Source of the DNA: a bacterium
GTDB taxonomy: Bacteria; Cyanobacteriota; Vampirovibrionia; Gastranaerophilales; Gastranaerophilaceae
Reading direction: 5' to 3'
Assembly: GCA_024408905.1 (NCBI GenBank)
Contig: JAKSUP010000044.1
Span: 1-8,195, forward strand
Length of the DNA: 8,195 bases
The notes beneath the pieces are model-generated. The model was not told the DNA's origin, did not search any database, and saw only the letters and a program-made list of their open reading frames with translations. Positions within the stretch are counted from its first letter, which is position 1. Every line of letters starts with the position of its first letter. Shown piece by piece: positions 6,845 through 8,195 of the stretch. The position numbers and the translations under genes were made by a program.

Positions 6845-8032
6845 CTATCTTTTCAATTCTCTTAATTTGCTTAATTCGTCTTGGAATGGAGAAATTTGAG
6901 TTAATTTATCCATTATAGAAGGTAATTTTTCACTTACTGTATCAATTTCACTTTCCTTTGTAAATCTTGAAAGAGAAAATCTTATTGAACCATGCAGTGC
7001 CGTAAACGGTATTCCCATAGCTCTTAAAACGTGGCTCGGTTCAAGTGAACCTGATGTACAAGCACTTCCTGAACTTGCACAAACTCCTATATCACTCAAG
7101 TGCAAAAGAATCAGTTCACCTTCAACATATTCAAATCCAATGTTTGTTGTATTTGGCACACGTTCTTTTACAGATGAATTTAATCTTGCATTAAATACAT
7201 TTCTTATAATGCCTTGTTCAAGTTTATCGCGCAATCTTTTGACTTCTGTCAATTCATAATTCATAGAATCCATTGCCAATTCTGCAGCTTTTCCAATACC
7301 TACAATATACGGCACATTTTCTGTCCCCGGACGCATGCCACGTTCTTGATGACCACCATTAATTAATGGTACAAATCTGGCTGATGATTTTGCATATAAA
7401 GCACCTATGCCTTTTGGTGCGTGGAATTTATGTCCTGACACTCCAAGAAAATCAATTTTTGTATTTTTTACATCCATTGGAATTTTGCCTGCAGCTTGCA
7501 CACCATCAACAAACATTAGTGTCTCAGGCGACTTTGCCTTAACCATTTCTGAAATTTCTGCAACCGGATTTATAACTCCATTTTCGTTGTTTGCCCACAT
7601 AACAGACACTAAAGCTGTATCTTTGGTAACTTTTTCGTTTAATTCATCAAGGTTGAGCTGTCCCTCGGAATTGACTCCGATATAATCAACCTTGTATCCT
7701 TGTCTTTCAAATTCTTTGTATGTATTTAAAACACAAGGATGCTCAACTTTTGTTGTAATAATATGCTTTTTAGCTTTATTACAGTTTAATGCCCCTTTGA
7801 TAGCTGTATTGGCAGACTCCGAACCACAAGATGTAAAATAAATTTCATCCTCTGATTTTGCACCCAAAAAATCTCTTACTTTAACTCTTGCTTCTTGGAT
7901 TGCCATTGCAGGTTTTTTCGCAAAATCGTACATACTTGAAGGATTTGCATACTCCTCTTTTAAATATGGAAGCATCTCTTCTAATACTTTTTCATCTGTT
8001 TTCGTCGTAGCATTATTATCAAGATAAATCAT
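6845..8032 (-). CDS. nifS: NifS-type cysteine desulfurase (class V aminotransferase, group I)
   Basis: This PLP enzyme converts L-cysteine to alanine and places the sulfur as a persulfide on its own cysteine for iron-sulfur cluster assembly and possibly tRNA thiolation. The 395-residue protein starts MIYLDNNATTK, typical of NifS/IscS. PLP-contacting residues include His98 (VEHP), Asp176 and Gln179 (VDGVQ), and the Schiff-base lysine is Lys202 (SGHKFHAPKG). The catalytic cysteine is Cys325 in the loop SSGSACTSGSLEPSHVLRAM; the SGSLEPSHVL wording and both residue numbers agree with nitrogenase-type NifS rather than with SufS. The start is preceded by TAAGG, in which the TAA is the upstream stop; the gap is 9 nt. 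No nif structural genes are in view, so it is probably the housekeeping cluster-assembly enzyme paired with the NifU-like neighbour. iscS would be an equally acceptable symbol. Confidence 0.95.
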   Translation of the reverse strand: MIYLDNNATTKTDEKVLEEMLPYLKEEYANPSSMYDFAKKPAMAIQEARVKVRDFLGAKSEDEIYFTSCGSESANTAIKGALNCNKAKKHIITTKVEHPCVLNTYKEFERQGYKVDYIGVNSEGQLNLDELNEKVTKDTALVSVMWANNENGVINPVAEISEMVKAKSPETLMFVDGVQAAGKIPMDVKNTKIDFLGVSGHKFHAPKGIGALYAKSSARFVPLINGGHQERGMRPGTENVPYIVGIGKAAELAMDSMNYELTEVKRLRDKLEQGIIRNVFNARLNSSVKERVPNTTNIGFEYVEGELILLHLSDIGVCASSGSACTSGSLEPSHVLRAMGIPFTALHGSIRFSLSRFTKESEIDTVSEKLPSIMDKLTQISPFQDELSKLRELKR

Positions 8033-8041
8033 TTTTGTACC

Positions 8042-8195
8042 TTACCCCACCTGTTCAACCGTAATTTCAGGGTCAACTTTTTCCTTCAAAATTGTTTCAA
8101 CAAAATTTTTCAATGTCATTGAAGCATTTTTACATCCACTGCATACTCCAATAAGTTTTACCATAACTTTATTTCCGTCAATATCAACCAGCTCA
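8042..8195 (-). CDS. NifU-like C-terminal (Nfu) iron-sulfur scaffold domain, 3' part only
   Basis: Only the last 50 codons and the stop are inside the window. They read ELVDIDGNKVMVKLIGVCSG, then CKNASMTLKNFVETI, and end DPEITVEQVG. The CxxC pair (VCSGCKNA) followed by the helix MTL..FVETIL is the hallmark of the NifU C-terminal/Nfu domain, which carries a labile 4Fe-4S cluster at a dimer interface and hands it to apoproteins. The stop codon lies 9 nt before nifS, consistent with a nifU-nifS pair in one transcript. Whether the gene is a full three-domain NifU or a short Nfu protein cannot be told, because the N-terminus lies outside the window. Confidence 0.88.
   Translation of the reverse strand, partial: ELVDIDGNKVMVKLIGVCSGCKNASMTLKNFVETILKEKVDPEITVEQVG

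Noticed and set aside
7407..7685. A 92-codon plus-strand frame inside nifS
   Set aside because: It is antisense to the conserved PLP-binding region of the cysteine desulfurase and has no recognisable domain.

Overview
The window is AT-rich, compact bacterial chromosome carrying ordinary, intact genes with very short gaps. No gene-free stretch exceeds 100 bases. I see no mobile element, CRISPR array, tRNA or rRNA. The organism is most likely a low-GC member of the Cyanobacteriota, possibly a non-photosynthetic Melainabacteria/Gastranaerophilales-like lineage. This rests mainly on the partial gene at the left edge, whose N-terminus resembles the DprA-like 'DNA recombination-mediator protein A' family common in cyanobacteria, and on the AT-rich composition. 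It is an inference from memory of protein families, not a search result.

Left part (1-2845): a DprA-like gene, cut by the window edge, runs leftward. It diverges from a rightward UvrD/PcrA-type DNA helicase. The 87-bp gap between them holds a perfect 7-bp inverted repeat and a likely extended -10 box for the leftward gene.

Middle part (2846-5299): a well-formed sigma70-type promoter leads into three rightward genes: a small TPR lipoprotein, the prolipoprotein diacylglyceryl transferase Lgt, and a zinc-dependent medium-chain dehydrogenase. Both junctions are TAATG stop/start overlaps, so translation is probably coupled. The lipoprotein is a likely substrate of the Lgt encoded immediately downstream.

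Right part (5337-8195): a leftward cluster, read in the order NifU-like C-terminal domain (cut by the edge), NifS-type cysteine desulfurase, MscS-family channel, a 62-residue single-pass membrane protein, and the 23S rRNA methyltransferase RlmH. Gaps are 9, 10 and 12 nt, followed by an 11-nt overlap, so this looks like one operon. It joins iron-sulfur/sulfur-transfer genes to a channel and a ribosome-maturation enzyme. It converges on the dehydrogenase gene across 37 bp with no convincing terminator.

I do not see strong evidence for a new biological system. The items most worth a second look are the unrecognised small membrane protein between the channel and rlmH, the tight lipoprotein-lgt-dehydrogenase coupling, and the inverted repeats in the two promoter regions.
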